Shown piece after piece: positions 47,285 to 60,900 of a stretch of 64,000 nt of DNA. Position 1 is the first letter of the stretch; every line of letters begins with the position of its first letter. The stretch is from contig SJOL01009565.1 of assembly GCA_004794785.1 (NCBI GenBank), positions 488,408-552,407 of the forward strand, written 5' to 3'. The stretch is from Opisthorchis felineus (Eukaryota > Platyhelminthes > Trematoda > Opisthorchiida > Opisthorchiidae). A model generated the notes under the pieces. It saw only the letters and a list, made by a program, of their open reading frames with translations. It did not search any database and was not told the origin of the DNA. Position numbers and translations under genes: made by a program.

Positions 47285-49823
47285 CTAATGGGACAAAAAG
47301 CAAATTTACTTAAATAAAAAAGCTGCACGCTATATGGCCACTATCATGTGTTTAGGATTGGTAACCTAGGTAACAGGAACGAACACAAGCCATTGGAATC
47401 GACACTTTTGAAATCTTGTCACCGTTTTAAGACGCGAAGAAAGAAGCTGTACTTTGGGTAATGTTCGTACAAGTATTTGTTTGAATGCTTCGAGTCGCAA
47501 GATTACTCACGTTTTATAAACGGTTGGCCTCTTTAGCCAACGGAAGTCAATTTAACAACACAGAACAGCCCTGATTAAAGCTAAGACAGTCTTGTTGACC
47601 GTAGACGAAAAAAGAGCACGACTAAGTTCGGATAGCACGCGAGACATGAAATTATCCACATGCCACAGTTCTGCACGGACCAGGTTCTGTTCTGGCGCCT
47701 GTTTGAAGTTTGCATTCCTGCACACCTGACCGGATTCAAGGTCACATTTGTTGGTCTGCAATCAAACACTTTGAGCAAATTGTAGACAATCATCGGGTAA
47801 TAACGAGCCCAAATCACGCTGAATACAAACACACCGGAACGACAGAATATGGTAAACAAAAACAAGGTTAAACTTGTATACATATTGCGGTCCTTCTGTG
47901 AGGTATTCGCAAAGCACTTGCGTGGCGTTATGCTTATTCTCTGACTAGTTCGGGTCGTGTGCACTAGAGAGTACGGAACATTTTGAATCTGTAGGCTGTT
48001 TGAAAAACTGTGTTCGGTTTCACTGCTTAATCTAAGACAGATCCGGCATTTGACCGAATTTCTGACAAACAGTCTCTCAAGAAATCCGAATTTTCCAGAA
48101 CTGGATACATAAGGCCAAAAACATCGCATGTGAGATTGCCCCACTTGTCTGTCACTCATACCGTAACAATGCTTGCCACTAACTCGTAGGAGTTATAAGA
48201 CTCAACTACCACTCAATGTATGCGAGTCAGCGCAATCATTTGTTTGGTCTTGATGAGTTGTACGAAGGGAAATGAGAAATCTACCACCAAGTTCTTAACC
48301 CCTGATAGATGAATATGTTCACAAGCATGCTAAAAGCTTCGTGTATAATCTTAAGTTATTCGACACACACCATCGAAGCGTCTCGACATCCACTTTCAGG
48401 CATTTTGTCGTGGGAACAGATCCTGAAAAATAAATCATAATCGAACCTGTCTGTGACAATACTGTCAGACATGGAACCTCGCCTGGTATCCCAATTCAGG
48501 TCATGACGACTTTCATAGAGCATATCGTTCAGTTGTGCTTATCCATAGTTCCGGGAAAATAAATGAGGTAAGCGACATCATGGTGAATCCGGAAACCGAA
48601 CGTAGGTTAACCGACCAACCGTATCCTCCTGACGCTAGCACACAGGGTGAAATTCGAACTTGAGAACGCAGTGTTCACCAACCTGGTTCCTACCCGTCGT
48701 TCGATCCGGACCGCTTGAATCAGCCAAGTTACTCTATGCGTTAGTTGTATAGAAGTGCACACCAACTAAGTCCCATCGTTGGCGACTGCTCGTGAATGTG
48801 CCATATTCTCGCTGCAATGCCGAACACCACCGTGCCCGGGTCACTTCGACCACAGGAAGCAGTGCTCTGTTGACAAACACTCTATGTTATCTACTGAAGC
48901 CGGTGTGACTAGCTTAGGTGTGAGCAGTGTCCTTCGATGAACCCTCAGGAAACTCTTTTTAACTTGAACCATCGTTCGAAGAGCCAAACACAAGTATCAA
49001 AAATTTCCAGGATTACAAATCAGCTACTGTATACCCACAGCAAGACAATTCAACTCAACCCACGACACGATCCTGCAAAATTCCATTTGAGAACTATCTA
49101 CTCAAATGATTTTTGCGCTTGTTCTTTTTTTCGGTGCACAGATGTCCAATAAAAGAAGGGTGGAAGTGAACATATGAGGAGTTTGGTCAGTCCTGAAGGC
49201 TATCCTCAGGCTTTCTGTATCCAGAACACAATGAAAACCTCCGATCCTGATCCCCAGTTTATGAGCGTCACTTACAACAGGCTCCCATACGTAAGTCAGA
49301 AAAGGACAAATTGTGTGTTCCAAGTGCTGGTTGTATTTTTGCGGGTTCTATTTGCAAATATAACTTTCACTAGTTTCAGTTCGCCTCACAAGGCTCACTT
49401 GTTTAGATGCACAAACTTATGAGTAATATGGTGTCCTAAACCTAGGTAACCGTTAAGCAAACAAGTAGATACCAGCGCTCTACTAAAAAGTGGCTACTAA
49501 AGTAGCACACGAGGAAGCTCTTTAACAAAACTTGGGGTGCCCGGCGGTGAGACATGCTACATATGAGTAGCACGCTCTATAAAGTAAAAATGCCACGATC
49601 TCTTGAATGCACTGGGACTCGGCACACTGAACTGAATAAAGCAAGGAAGATAAATGCACTGAGGTTTTATGTTGAAACCACATCAGTTCTTAAACCAACA
49701 AAAAAGGATTAATTTTGTGGTTAAATTGACGGGCGAGGCAAACAAATCTTTCTGTTATCGTTTACATCAAGAACGGTCAAAGGGCATAAATAAAGGTGTA
49801 GGGAGAGGATAAAAAGGTCTCAC
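47285..49823 (-). other. Intron between exons 2 and 3
   Basis: It is 2.5 kb, with donor GTGAGA and acceptor TGTCCCATTAG. It contains a spectrin-like open stretch at 47581-47755 with a good acceptor but no acceptable donor, discussed under rejected items. Otherwise it holds nothing that I can name. Confidence 0.55.
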
Positions 49824-50620
49824 CAGGTGTTCCAGTTGCTCCTCAAGCTCATCCGTTAATTGAGCCCAAAACTTCGTGATGTCCATTTTATGCTGGGCAA
49901 AGCAATCCACGCCTTCAAGGTTGCCTTGGACGTGGTACTGCAACAGAATTTTATTTGAATCTGCCGTCTGTGTGACTTCGAACAATTCTGTCAGTACCGG
50001 ATGGAGTTCAGACTGAAGATCTTGAAGGCGAGTGCACTTGCTGAATAGGTCCTTGATCAAAATGGCCAGGTACTCCTGTGTCGTCCGATTGTTTGCTTCG
50101 AAGCTAATTCTTTTCAGATTTGTTAGTTCGTTTCGAAGTGAAGCTAACTTCTCCTTTGCCCGCAGATTTAACCGGTCTAAATATCGATCCAGTCTCTCCA
50201 AACATTCTTTCTTCTGACACACGATACAAACCAATTCCTCCAGTTCTGCAGTCGCGTCCGAAATGTGATCATGCAGTCGATCGAACTGAAATTCTTTTGT
50301 ACTTTTGCTCAACTCGGACAAGTGTGGCGCAACTCGCTCAGTAAGATCCGTCGCGATTCGATTGAATCTATCCAGTTGGTCTTTTAAGCCGTGGTCTGGA
50401 GTCCAGCGTATTATTGTTGGCGCGTCCTCATGATTATCGATGAGTTTGGAACACCGGACAAGCTCCGCTTGAATCGAATGTAGATTTGCACTGATTTCAC
50501 CTTGAAGAGTTTGGGCCTGTTGCAGCTGTATGATAAGCTGTTCACACTCATGCAATTTGACCGATCGCTCTTTCCGAATTTTTTTCAAACGAATTCGTAA
50601 TTCCGACAACAAATTCACAT
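49824..50620 (-). CDS. Exon 2: spectrin-repeat rod, about two and a half repeats
   Basis: Acceptor TTGCCCGACAG ends at 50621 and donor GTGAGA is at 49818-49823. The first two bases (AT) complete a split codon with the G of exon 1, giving Asp, which supports an 11.5 kb intron between them. The exon encodes 265 residues of nearly continuous amphipathic helix rich in Leu, Glu, Gln and Lys. Examples are LRNELTNLKRISFEANNRTT and FWAQLTDELEEQLEHL, with a repeat-like linker around IRWTPDHGLKDQLDRF. It ends in phase 0 and runs smoothly into the helix of exon 3. This is the largest and clearest rod exon in the window. Confidence 0.9.
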
Positions 50621-51756
50621 CTGTCGGGCAAAAGGAATATCACAATACAAAGCTTCACACTGTTTTGTGAATTGATTTCACCGACTTCCCCTTTTAAATC
50701 AAATGTAGTGCACCAGTTGATTAGACGGTACTTTCCTCGCCAAATGAGTCTTGCAACGCATTTCCTTCCAGTTATGACCAGTGGATATGTTACCGAGTTG
50801 TTTCTGTACACTATACTGCCAAGACCATCTGAAATACATGATTCTGTAAGTCTGGGATGCAACTATTACCAACGCAATAAGTGTTCATTGTGCATTCCGT
50901 GATGTTTTTTCGTTGAGACACGAATGACAAAGTACTGGAAGCAAAGTTGATAGACGATGACTGAATTACTTGTAACAGTACCATGTGGTCCATGTGGTCA
51001 TTTTCTATATAAAACCGTATTTAACTACTGTTTTCCTTAAAAATGCGGACGGAAACAATGTGTGTTCATTCTGAAGTGTGTAAAATACGTTTACGAAATT
51101 GCAGCCTCCTTTGTTTAGTACAATGTATTTCAGGGAGGATGATAACCAGAAGTCCCACACTCTGTTTGCCTACTTAAAATAACATATCATGTGCCTTCCC
51201 CAACCAGTTCTCAATCACATGAACAGCAGAACCAGGCGTGCAGAAGTCTGGGGACCAGTGTTATCACCGTTCTCGGAAGTCAACTAAACTGATACCTGTA
51301 GTGCACCGCTTGGACATTCTTTCAACGGTTATGAACCTGGGAAGCGAGGAATTTATTGATCCGTAACTGATATGGAACATATGTACAGTGCTTCCTGTGA
51401 TTTCGGAAGCAGCGCCTTCACTAAGTTGTGGCGACAAGATGCGGGCATGCCCTTAGTTTGCTTCGTCGCGTGACACAACCCCATTTCTCGTTACTGATGA
51501 CACACAGGGACAGCATTCAAATGTTATTCACACAAGGCCGTTTCAGTGAATAAACTTGAAAGGCAGGTGTTTTTGTGATGTTTATTACCCCGACCATCCA
51601 ATAGAATGAATTCAAAGAGACATTCGTCTCCTTGAGGACCAGGTTGAAGAAGGTTTCGGACGCAGTCGTCGACCTTAAATGTATAAACAAATCTGAAAGC
51701 GGGTCTACGATGTCGGTGTTCAACTTGTCCCGTCATTAGAAAAAGAAGGTATGAAC

Positions 51757-51966
51757 AAACCATAGATTTAGCTGGATTCAGCTGAGTCTCTTGTCAAAAA
51801 CAAATTCGTGTGCGAATGAGAGTATTTGCCGAAATCTGTGCAAGGTGGGTTCAAAAGGACATAAGGTTGACGGAAACTTGGAGACTTTGCCTACGTGATT
51901 AGCTCCAAAAAGGATGCAACCGGGTTGTTGAAGAGTTATAAGCAATCTTATGAGTACTGTGTTAGG
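51757..51966 (+). repeat. Hammerhead-bearing repeat, copy 3, contiguous but decayed
   Basis: Both halves lie in one orientation without interruption. First comes the half with GATTCAGCTG and GAGAGTATTTGCCGAAAT, then ACATAAGGTTGACGGAAACT leading into the ribozyme region. Stem I GCCTAC (51889-51894) survives, but CTGATGA has become GTGATTA and GAAA is lost. The copy gives the order of the unit and is catalytically dead. Confidence 0.75.
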
Positions 51967-54900
51967 TCAAGGCAACAAAGTATTTTATTATGAATGGTGT
52001 CAGAGTTCTTTTCTGCCCGTTGCACGCAAAAGCCTAAGAGAGCTGATGCTAAATAAATCAACGTCTTCAATTAAAACCAAAACAATGTTAAGATGGTTAG
52101 AATTTTCAGGTCTACTCACACTCCGAATATGCGTCTGATTATTTGCACATGAACATTGTCCTCATTGACATGAACGGAAATGTACCGGTAGTAAATACCG
52201 ATGCCTAATTGGCATACAACCTCCAAGAACATCGTAAGAGATAGCAAAGCATAAAACCACGAGCCCCTTGAGAAGACTAACAAGAACAAGGTGCTTTGAA
52301 CAGAAGTGAAATACAAACAGTCTAATAGAGTTACAGCAAGACAAGAGGGTAAACCCTCCCCTTTATAGACACTAATGAAGTGAAACCGAGCTTAAAGTAA
52401 AACAAAAATTTGCGCTAATTCCCTCCTTAAATACTTTCAGCAAACCCTGCAAAAGCCAGAACCGAATAATAAACGGGGAAATTTGACGAACAAGCGACCA
52501 CATGACTGGCGAAAACTGTTACATGAACACTCTCCTCATCATCGTCAGCTTCATGATGTATAGTCGTTATAGCCGTCACAGTTTTGTTAGCCTATGATCC
52601 TGGAAAATAAGAGTGGATAGCTTCGTATTGGGGCAGTAGTTGATACCACTGATGCGAGAATACGGGTGTGGGCTTTTCATCGGGGGACATCGGGAAGAGA
52701 ATCTAAGCAATAAAAACAACGGTTGGGTCACATGCACGTCATTGGGAGTGCAACTGAGTCACGTCCGCAATTTTTCTAACCCCTGATGTGGTTTACTTCG
52801 GGATCTCCGTCCAAGAAGAAAGCAGTGACCAGCGCAGCCGAGTTTGCCACCTTGGCTTTCATACCTAATTACCAAGTCACGGCTTGATCTCTTCCGGTTC
52901 GCTTCCACACAATGAATTAAAATGTGAAAACACTGAGTTAGTCCTAGATGTTTTTGGACAGACGCTCACAACCAAGTTTTCTATGGCTGTTTAAGTGACA
53001 CGGCATACATCAGCTTTGAAGGGGCATAAGGTCTGAGAAAGGACTGTGTTTTTTTCAGTTTGATACACAGGAAGGACTTTGAAAGCCCTCTAGGAAAAGG
53101 ATCTCTTAGACTTAGCAGTGTTGGTGATGTTTTCTAATGACCGGTAGTTTGGACGAACTGCATCAGCCAAATGACGTTGTATACCCTTCTTAACATCCAT
53201 TTTGCTTCTATCATATCATCATCAGGACTGCTTGGGTTTGAAAGGAAGGAAGCAGAGTTGAACCGTTCACTGTTTTCATTTGTGAAGAAGCTCTATGTGG
53301 ATGAACGAAGTGTAGGAACTAAGGACAAAAGTGACGTATTTTGTATCGTTCGTGGTATCAATCAATAAAAAAAACAAGTTTCCTATTAACCAGCATCAAT
53401 CAGAGACACACAAGATGTTCCTCTCTCTACCGGTTTTACTTCCTCTCTGCTAAAGACTTTGTGGAACATGAAGAAAGTAGTACTAGTAATCCAAATCAAA
53501 TGTTAAGTGCTTGTGATAGTTATCGTATTAGGTGGGATATTTTGGTTCGCGCCCGCAGAGCTCGGACAGGGAGAACGCGTTCCGTGATATACTGAGACAG
53601 GATGGGTTGCTCCAGGTAAGGCACTATTTGAGACATATCATGCTGTTTCGAGACTTGAAACATTCATGTTCCTGAATCTCGGCTGTGGGGACGACTGCAT
53701 GAACTCCTCTACTATGCTTACACAGGCACCTATAGGCTCTATGCCTGCTCTAACACTGGGACGCTGTGGTCATTAGGTTGATCGTGGATTATCGTGCATC
53801 CGAACAAACGTAGTAGAGAACATTGTTGCAAAATAGTCAGTTTGTTAGACCATACCTAACTTCTGGAGCTATCCAAATTCGCCAGATTTAGTCAGCTGAT
53901 GTTGCTTTCTGACTCAATGTTGGTCCGAGCACCAAGTAAGGATCAATTCACCCACTCGATGCATTTAGTCTGCTGAGCGACTAGACTGAATTTTTACTTT
54001 CAGTGTCGGCACCTGGAAAGGCCTCAATTTAGCGGGCCAGGTGATAGAAATTATTGAAGAAGTTGAATCGTTTTTTTTGTTAGTTTGCAGTATTGACACT
54101 CATGGACCCAAATTTCTAACGTCTTGGCATCAGTTTTTTCTGCCAGAGTGCAAATTTTTGTCACCCGAAAATAGACCGTTTGGGAGTCTAACTTGATTGA
54201 AAACATCGTTCGACAAATCACTACGGGATCGTTCGGTTGATGTACCTGATTGTGTCTATCTGCCTATCCGGCACCTGAGTCAAGTCTTTCAAATGAGGTC
54301 AGGCTTCAGCTTTACTGTAATGCACCCGATGGGCGTGTGGCGTGCAACTGCGTGGGCAGCCTAACCATGAGAATGGCACTACATGCGACAGCTTGACGGC
54401 TACCTGGCGTAGGTAGATGAGATGCGGTTGGCGATGCACACGGCTACTAGAACCTTGGGGGATTGCACATCACGAAAGCAAGAATGTCGCTAGCAGTGGT
54501 GTGAAAGAAACTGACGAATTCCAAAGGAATTCAACTACAGCAGGTGGTATCTTACAGATTCTTTGGTGAGGAAAACGTATGATTGGGAAGACGACTCAAG
54601 TCTGGAAGTGGGGAAGCTTTTTTGGAAAACGGATTACATGACACCGTCCAGGGCATAGGAAGAAATAGATGCGAACAAATGATAACTGATGTGACGGAGG
54701 TAACTTTTAAAGAAAGCACTAACTGGATTTTGATTGGATCAAGCTCGTTGTTACCGGACATTTCCGAACTCGAACATTTGATACGCATTTGAAATGTTTA
54801 TGGTTGGGTACTAAACTTAGGGGGATGATGCGAAGGAATACGGATCCATTTGCCAAAATGAGGGTTGGTCGTCAATCACTGTGAATAAGACACGTAGCGA

Positions 54901-57719
54901 GAACCATAGAATGGTGCAGTGTAAATTACTGAGTACAGGAGACATGTAGACCGTCAAGCCATAATTGACACCAGTATTCGGTTAACATTATTGGGTCCCA
55001 CTGAGTACATGGAAGGGTTTCCTAGGTCATAAATGCTCCCGATTAGCGTAGGCATACGGTGACCGGTTCAACTAAGTTAACTTTTTCTTTAAAAATTAAG
55101 AAACTGCATGTTTGCTTCCCGACTGTACTTGTGATTCAGTGGGAGGCTGCACGCGGGAATCTTTGCCTCCATCTCCTTCTTTTTTGCTCTGGAAAATCTT
55201 AATCCCTTCATCCTCCCTAATCTTTGAGACTTACTCCGAGGCTTGGTAAGAAAATTCCCCTTCCCTGGCTTGACGTGTTCCGCTCACTCGAATACATCTC
55301 CATCCGGGTCAAGGTTTGTCCTTGCTCAAGTCCGGTGAGCGGTTAATGGTGTCACGAGCAAGTGGATTCTGCAGGTCGTTCACGATTGTTTGAGTGAATA
55401 TCAGTCGTTACAGGGATTGTACTTGTGAAACTGTGCTCCATCCACCTAACCTTTTTCCCAAAGTGGTGCTATCAGTAATTCGCGCTCCTACAACATTCTT
55501 AACAGTAAATCGACGTCGTTGTTTTGCACAGAAAAACAAACACTGAATTGTGATCTACAGAACGACAACACGACCGGATCTCCTGTTCAAACTAAAACGT
55601 TTGACATTTCAGCATATACTACTCACTGAATTTGTGGTTACTTTTGATTAGGTGCGGAACGTCATTGAGGCCAGCTCAATCTTGGTAACAAAACCACTCC
55701 ATTTCAGCATGCTCGGTGTCTAATCACTAAAGTACAGCGGCCTTGCAGTTTTCACGTTAAATTAATGATAAGACTGGCTCCTGAATACCACCGGACATCC
55801 CCAATTCTCGTTTCGCTCCACCTGCAGCGACCATCAACTGGATGCAAGTAAGCCCGTGCATTGTCACTCTGACATAGTTGAGCCTGAATTGTTCTATGCC
55901 CATCTCTGTTCTTGAGACAGTCCAAACGTTTTCCTACTTGCACGTGGCAGGAACACTGAAAGAAGTTATTGTTAATTGTTTCAATATGTGAATCAACTGT
56001 GATTTTCCGTTTCGTCCAACCACATTATGTCTGCCTCTCACAGAAACGGAATCGAAAATCATAAAAGATCTTCAGTTATCGCTCCAACTACTGTAACTTC
56101 CTTCGTTTGTTCTCCTACAGTAATTTCTTCCGTTCCGTATTTCTTAGGGTTCGGCCTTTCACCCTATGCTGGAGACCTCAGAGTAAACCCAGGATATTCT
56201 CAAAGATATGGCACATTTTCGAGGTCTTGTTATCTGGTCATTTACAGTCAGAAGAAGAGTTCGCTTCGCAGTGATTTGTAAATTTTACGGTAGGCTTCTT
56301 ATTTTCCTGATGGTTCGCTCAAGCGTGTTGGCCAGGAAATTATTCGTTAGAAAGTTTTACGAGAAAAGTTTTTTGGAACGGATTCAGTGCCTATCCAGGC
56401 AGCTCTATGAGTACGCCAAACATAACGAGGAATCGCGAGCCGTTCCTTGATTGGCGTAGACAGGGCTGCAACTCACCACTGAGCGCTAATAAATATTGGC
56501 AACAACTTCATTTTAACATGGGATCTCTACTACTTTAATCTCTAACCCCCACAAACAGCCTTTCAGATTGACCAAAAACGGACACAATAAAAAGCACGAG
56601 GAAGCCGAAAATGAAACCAGGTCGGTCTACCTAATCCTAGTCAAAAGTCCTGAAATACCGAGAGGGATCCCAATAGGGTCCTCACACTCGTACTCTAAGC
56701 TCTGTGTTGAGAACTGGGAACCTGCCACCGGTCGGAACACTTAGATGTAAGAGAGTTGCAAAACTACAGACACGACCAAAAGATTGTATGTCACGCATAG
56801 AGCTAACCAGTACTCGATGCGTCATGTATAATTAGGTCGAATTCCGGACAAGTGCAACGCGCACACATTCATGCCCAGCCTCCGGGAATTTAGGTCCTAG
56901 AATCAACAACCTGGTGAGACTGGGTGCCTGATTAGCAATTCATCCGTCTCATTGTTGTCGATGAGTCATATGAAAGACGAACACTCCAGGTGTTTCGCAA
57001 TTTGTTACACGAACTGGCAGTTACAAAACGAGGAACTACTTTGACGGGAGATTGTGTCCGTTTTGGATCGTGCACTTACTGACAACATAGTGGGCCTTCG
57101 CTGGATTGGTCTGGTACTGACTGCGTCCCTTTGTTTTTTGTCCTAGATACGTGGCATTCTGATGAGACGGTAAGTTGCGCAGTAGAGATATAGAGTACAT
57201 TCTCAAGACTGAATTCAGGTCATAACGGCAAACGATACACTTACAATCTGTAGTCCAAAAAGCGGTGCTCAGGATGGAACGGAATTTCACTTGGTTAAAG
57301 AGATAGATCCAGTGTTAACTGGACAGTCTTCTTTTCAATGAGCCATCATGATAGCATAGATATGTTGGTTTAAACTTTAACTACGATCACACATAGTTAA
57401 ACGAGGTTCGACAGTGTCCTTCAACTAAAAACCAAACGAGAAAAACATCAACACAAAGGTCGCTTGACGCGCAGCACTTAGGTTCTCAAATATGTACTGC
57501 TTTGTTAGTCCACAGTCTATCCCATAAAAGGTTGAACCAATTCCGATTCCACGCACACAAACATGAACTGGCCATACTGAAGTCTGCAAACCTACGGATG
57601 GCACCAATTCTGGACGCCGAACAAGAAATAGTGATTATCTCGACAGTGCCGTTACCGTGCTGTCATAAACCGTGGCAAAATCATGACCACTAGAATCCCT
57701 GTGTTCCTAGAGAACACTG

Positions 57720-57945
57720 AAAGCATCATTATCATTATCAGCGGCCAGGTTTCAGTTCCGTATAGTAATATGGAGCTCACCGCAGCACTGTAAACTCGAC
57801 CCTTGACGAATTAGCTGATGTCACGCCTACGCCACAGGTGACGCAGGTTCACAAAAGCGGCTCTGGCCTTCCCAATCCGGATGGAAATATCATCTTTCGC
57901 GAGGCCACCGGGACTGATACAGCTGCACACAAATTCCACAGGTCC
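57720..57945 (-). pseudogene. RTE-type non-LTR retrotransposon reverse transcriptase remnant
   Basis: The minus strand translates to VEFVCSCISPGGLAKDDI, then IRIGKARAAFVNLRHLWRRR. After an in-frame TAA at about 57818 it continues with FVKGRVYSAAVSSILLYGTE then TWPL. This is the well-known C-terminal region after the reverse transcriptase domain in RTE-clade elements (YLGSxISPGG, RIxKARxAFxNLRHLWRRRDI, KGRVYxAAVRSVLLYGxETWPL). The YLG before the first motif is shortened, and the ends are truncated. It is an old insertion, in sense with the spectraplakin gene. Confidence 0.88.
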
Positions 57946-60900
57946 CTTTCAGTCACAATAAACCACTAAGAGGGGTAGGATTCAAACAGCGCTGGCAGCC
58001 ATTATTCGATAGCTTTGGCTGCGCACAAACTGGCAGACTGCAAAAACTTAGGAGTAGTCAGGAGCGTGTCCAGCTTTCCAAAGTAACTAGTAGTCTGTAG
58101 GTGAGGTCTGTTGGTATGTACGATGGTTTAGTCGTCCAGTATTCACCGGGCCGTTTGCGGACCGTTGCTCGAAAGCAAACTCCTGGAATCCCCTGGCGAC
58201 TGAATACTACCTCCACATTAAATCTTTTCAAATTCGACTGAACTGGCTTTTCATAATCTGTAACGAACCCATCAATATTTGCATTATGATCCTGTGTTCT
58301 GAAAGCTCAAAAACAGCTTCATGATTGGTTATCCAGGTTGACACACAAATTTATAGGACACTGGTTGGGATTCACGTGTAATGACTGAATATGAAGAGGA
58401 AGACGGGACATGCAAACAAAACGATCGGTTAGTCAAATTTATAGGGCCATGGGACTAGGTCAACATAAGTTCAAAGGAAGTGTAGGCTTATTCTGAACAC
58501 AGAAATTTGGGTTGCGTGACTGGATTCTGCAGACTACTGTGTTCGTTTGGACCATCAAATAGACCGAGAGGGTTACAGAAGTAGATTTGCGTCAACACCA
58601 CCAACGAACACTTTTTAGTACTAGTGTGAATGGTTTCACGGAGGATCGAACATATATCGGGTTGCTTAATTTAATTAACTGCTTCACTAAACGCCGATTG
58701 TCGAGCAAGACAAATGGTACGTTTGATCCTGGAGGCTAGCGACAGATTTCCAGCATGTGTTTCAGTCGATCCGGGAAACTTAGATTTATTGCCATTTCTC
58801 GTCATGCAAGCTGTCTAGAATTATCTAGGTGAAATCGCGTGGCAGCAAAAACACTGAAGATGGTAAAATGTATCCACCTGCGTCACTGAACGTACAATCC
58901 ACGTCCGCTAATCCTACGAGCAACATATTTCACTGCACCAGCTTAAGTACCTAGCTACATTGACCAGACCCGCTTTTAACTTGAGTTGATAGGGTCTGAG
59001 CTTCCAAGCTGTCATCTCGAACATTGTTTTTTCAAAAATTTATACTGCCAGGATCTCTTTTGTGAGCACCGATTCATAAAACCACGTGAAACTTCCGGAT
59101 TACTGTCGATGACAGATATATAGCTAGTGCACTAAACTCGGCTCACTTAAGCACCAGTCTGGACAGTTGCACACAGAGTGGAGTAACAAAACTTTCACGT
59201 TTGATACTACAGATGGTTGCACTTTAGCTTACCTACATATCGGTTTGGCATCTGGTTACAATGTGACCTTAAATGATAAAGTGCACATAGGTGATACGAC
59301 ATAGGTGCTGAAAATAAACATGTACTTGACAAGGCTACGAAGGACACCTAAGAATGATTCTAATCATCTGCGCCATTTGTGCTGATCAGAGAGCTTAGGC
59401 TTCCTCATCAATGTCACATACTAAAAACCATACTTCCGAGAGAGATTCTGCGTATTTTGAGGGAGACTCACACTAAAAAGCTAGTGTTTACTGGAACTCA
59501 CATTCCTGATGTCTTGTTTTGCCATGTTCTTCTTCGACAAGCCCAACGTCTCCAATACTGACAACATGGGACCGGAACAGCATGACAATAACACGATCTT
59601 AGGCCATTTACTGCAAGTAGCATACCATATTTTTCGTTCAGTCACAACACGATAATGGTATTGAAAAGGGCCAGCCTGGAACTGTGCTACAGTAAACTCG
59701 CCGCAGCTACTGCTTGCATGCGGGCTGCATGTCCCTTAGCTCAAGGATCGAGCGCCATAACAACATCAAAAATCATGGTCACTTCGACAGTGCCAGCCCT
59801 TGTCGATCGATCGAATTCCAACCGGCTGCGATTTTGGCCGCCCATGCTTTGAGCCTGAAGATGGTGCAAAAGTCTAGCTACCGGCTGACCGCTGACACAG
59901 AGCCATAATCTTGGCATCGCTGGATTTCCCTCATTTTCCTCTATTCATTCTTGTCATCATATGAATTGTTTTGCAAATCGGTGAAAAAGTATAAATGACT
60001 CGGTAAATTTCGGCCGGAAAATTTGAGTCTTGACTACTTTTATTCAAGCCACTCAGTTAGTTTTTAACGTAAGACAACCGCTTGAAATTCCATGTCCCAA
60101 GACGAATGGACCTGAAACATTCTAAAAGTACATTCAAGTTAGCTGCTGAAGTGTTTTTCGGTTAGAACCGACCGCACTTGTTTGCAGTAGAACTGCTCCG
60201 TCACCTGCAGACGAAAATGGATAAGGATGATAAAGCTGAAAACTTATCAGTGTAGAAAGTCACACTATCTTTGACGCCAGGCATACTAGGTTAAAGAATT
60301 ATCGTCTGTGGTACAAAATGACCCCATAGTCGTCCTAGTGTAAACAAGAAGTTGAGAGGGTCTGGTTAACACCTAATGGTGTCGTCGAAATTTTTCGGGT
60401 TCAAAGTCGAAACTGTACTCATTCTGTAAAACGTAGTCGGTAGGCGTGCAAATAAGATCTGTCGAGCAGTTACGTGCACTGTGAAACGCAAATAAATTAT
60501 TCCATAAATGGGAGCGTGCTGAACTATAGGAGCTCAAGAGTCAAGCATGGTTGACACCGTGGTAAGAACCCAAACTGCTTAGGACCGGATCTCACCATGA
60601 AGCCTGGACATCCTCTCAATCGTCTCTACCTGACCATCGAAAAAAGATTGACACAGATTGAAAAACAGTCACCCTTAGCTGAGGAAGTCCCTCTGCAGCG
60701 ACCATCCTCCTGCACTGACGACGTTTGATTGGTTGCGTCAATTTGAAGAAGAATGACTTTGAACCAGTTTGACAGCAGTAGCTAAGACGGAGTTGTCCTC
60801 AGATTCTCAGCACGCCTACTTTTTTGAAAAATTTGGGAATTTTTTATAAGGCTGCACTTAAATGCATGAACAAGCGGCGGGTAACCGCACACTCTGCCGC

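Noticed and set aside
47581..47758. Spectrin-like open stretch on the minus strand (NLVRAELWHVDNFMSRVLSE, then LSRALFSS) with acceptor TTTGATTGCAG
   Set aside because: The acceptor is good and the peptide looks rod-like, but no acceptable GT donor exists before the stop. Exons 2 and 3 join without it in phase and with continuous heptads. It could be a rare alternative exon.
47581..48159. 192-codon minus-strand ORF
   Set aside because: It overlaps the candidate above in another frame. Its hydrophobic stretch is the translation of a pyrimidine tract, and it has no domain or splice support.
48640..48720. B-box-like TTCGAA motif in a possible SINE
   Set aside because: A single motif without a matching A box or family body.
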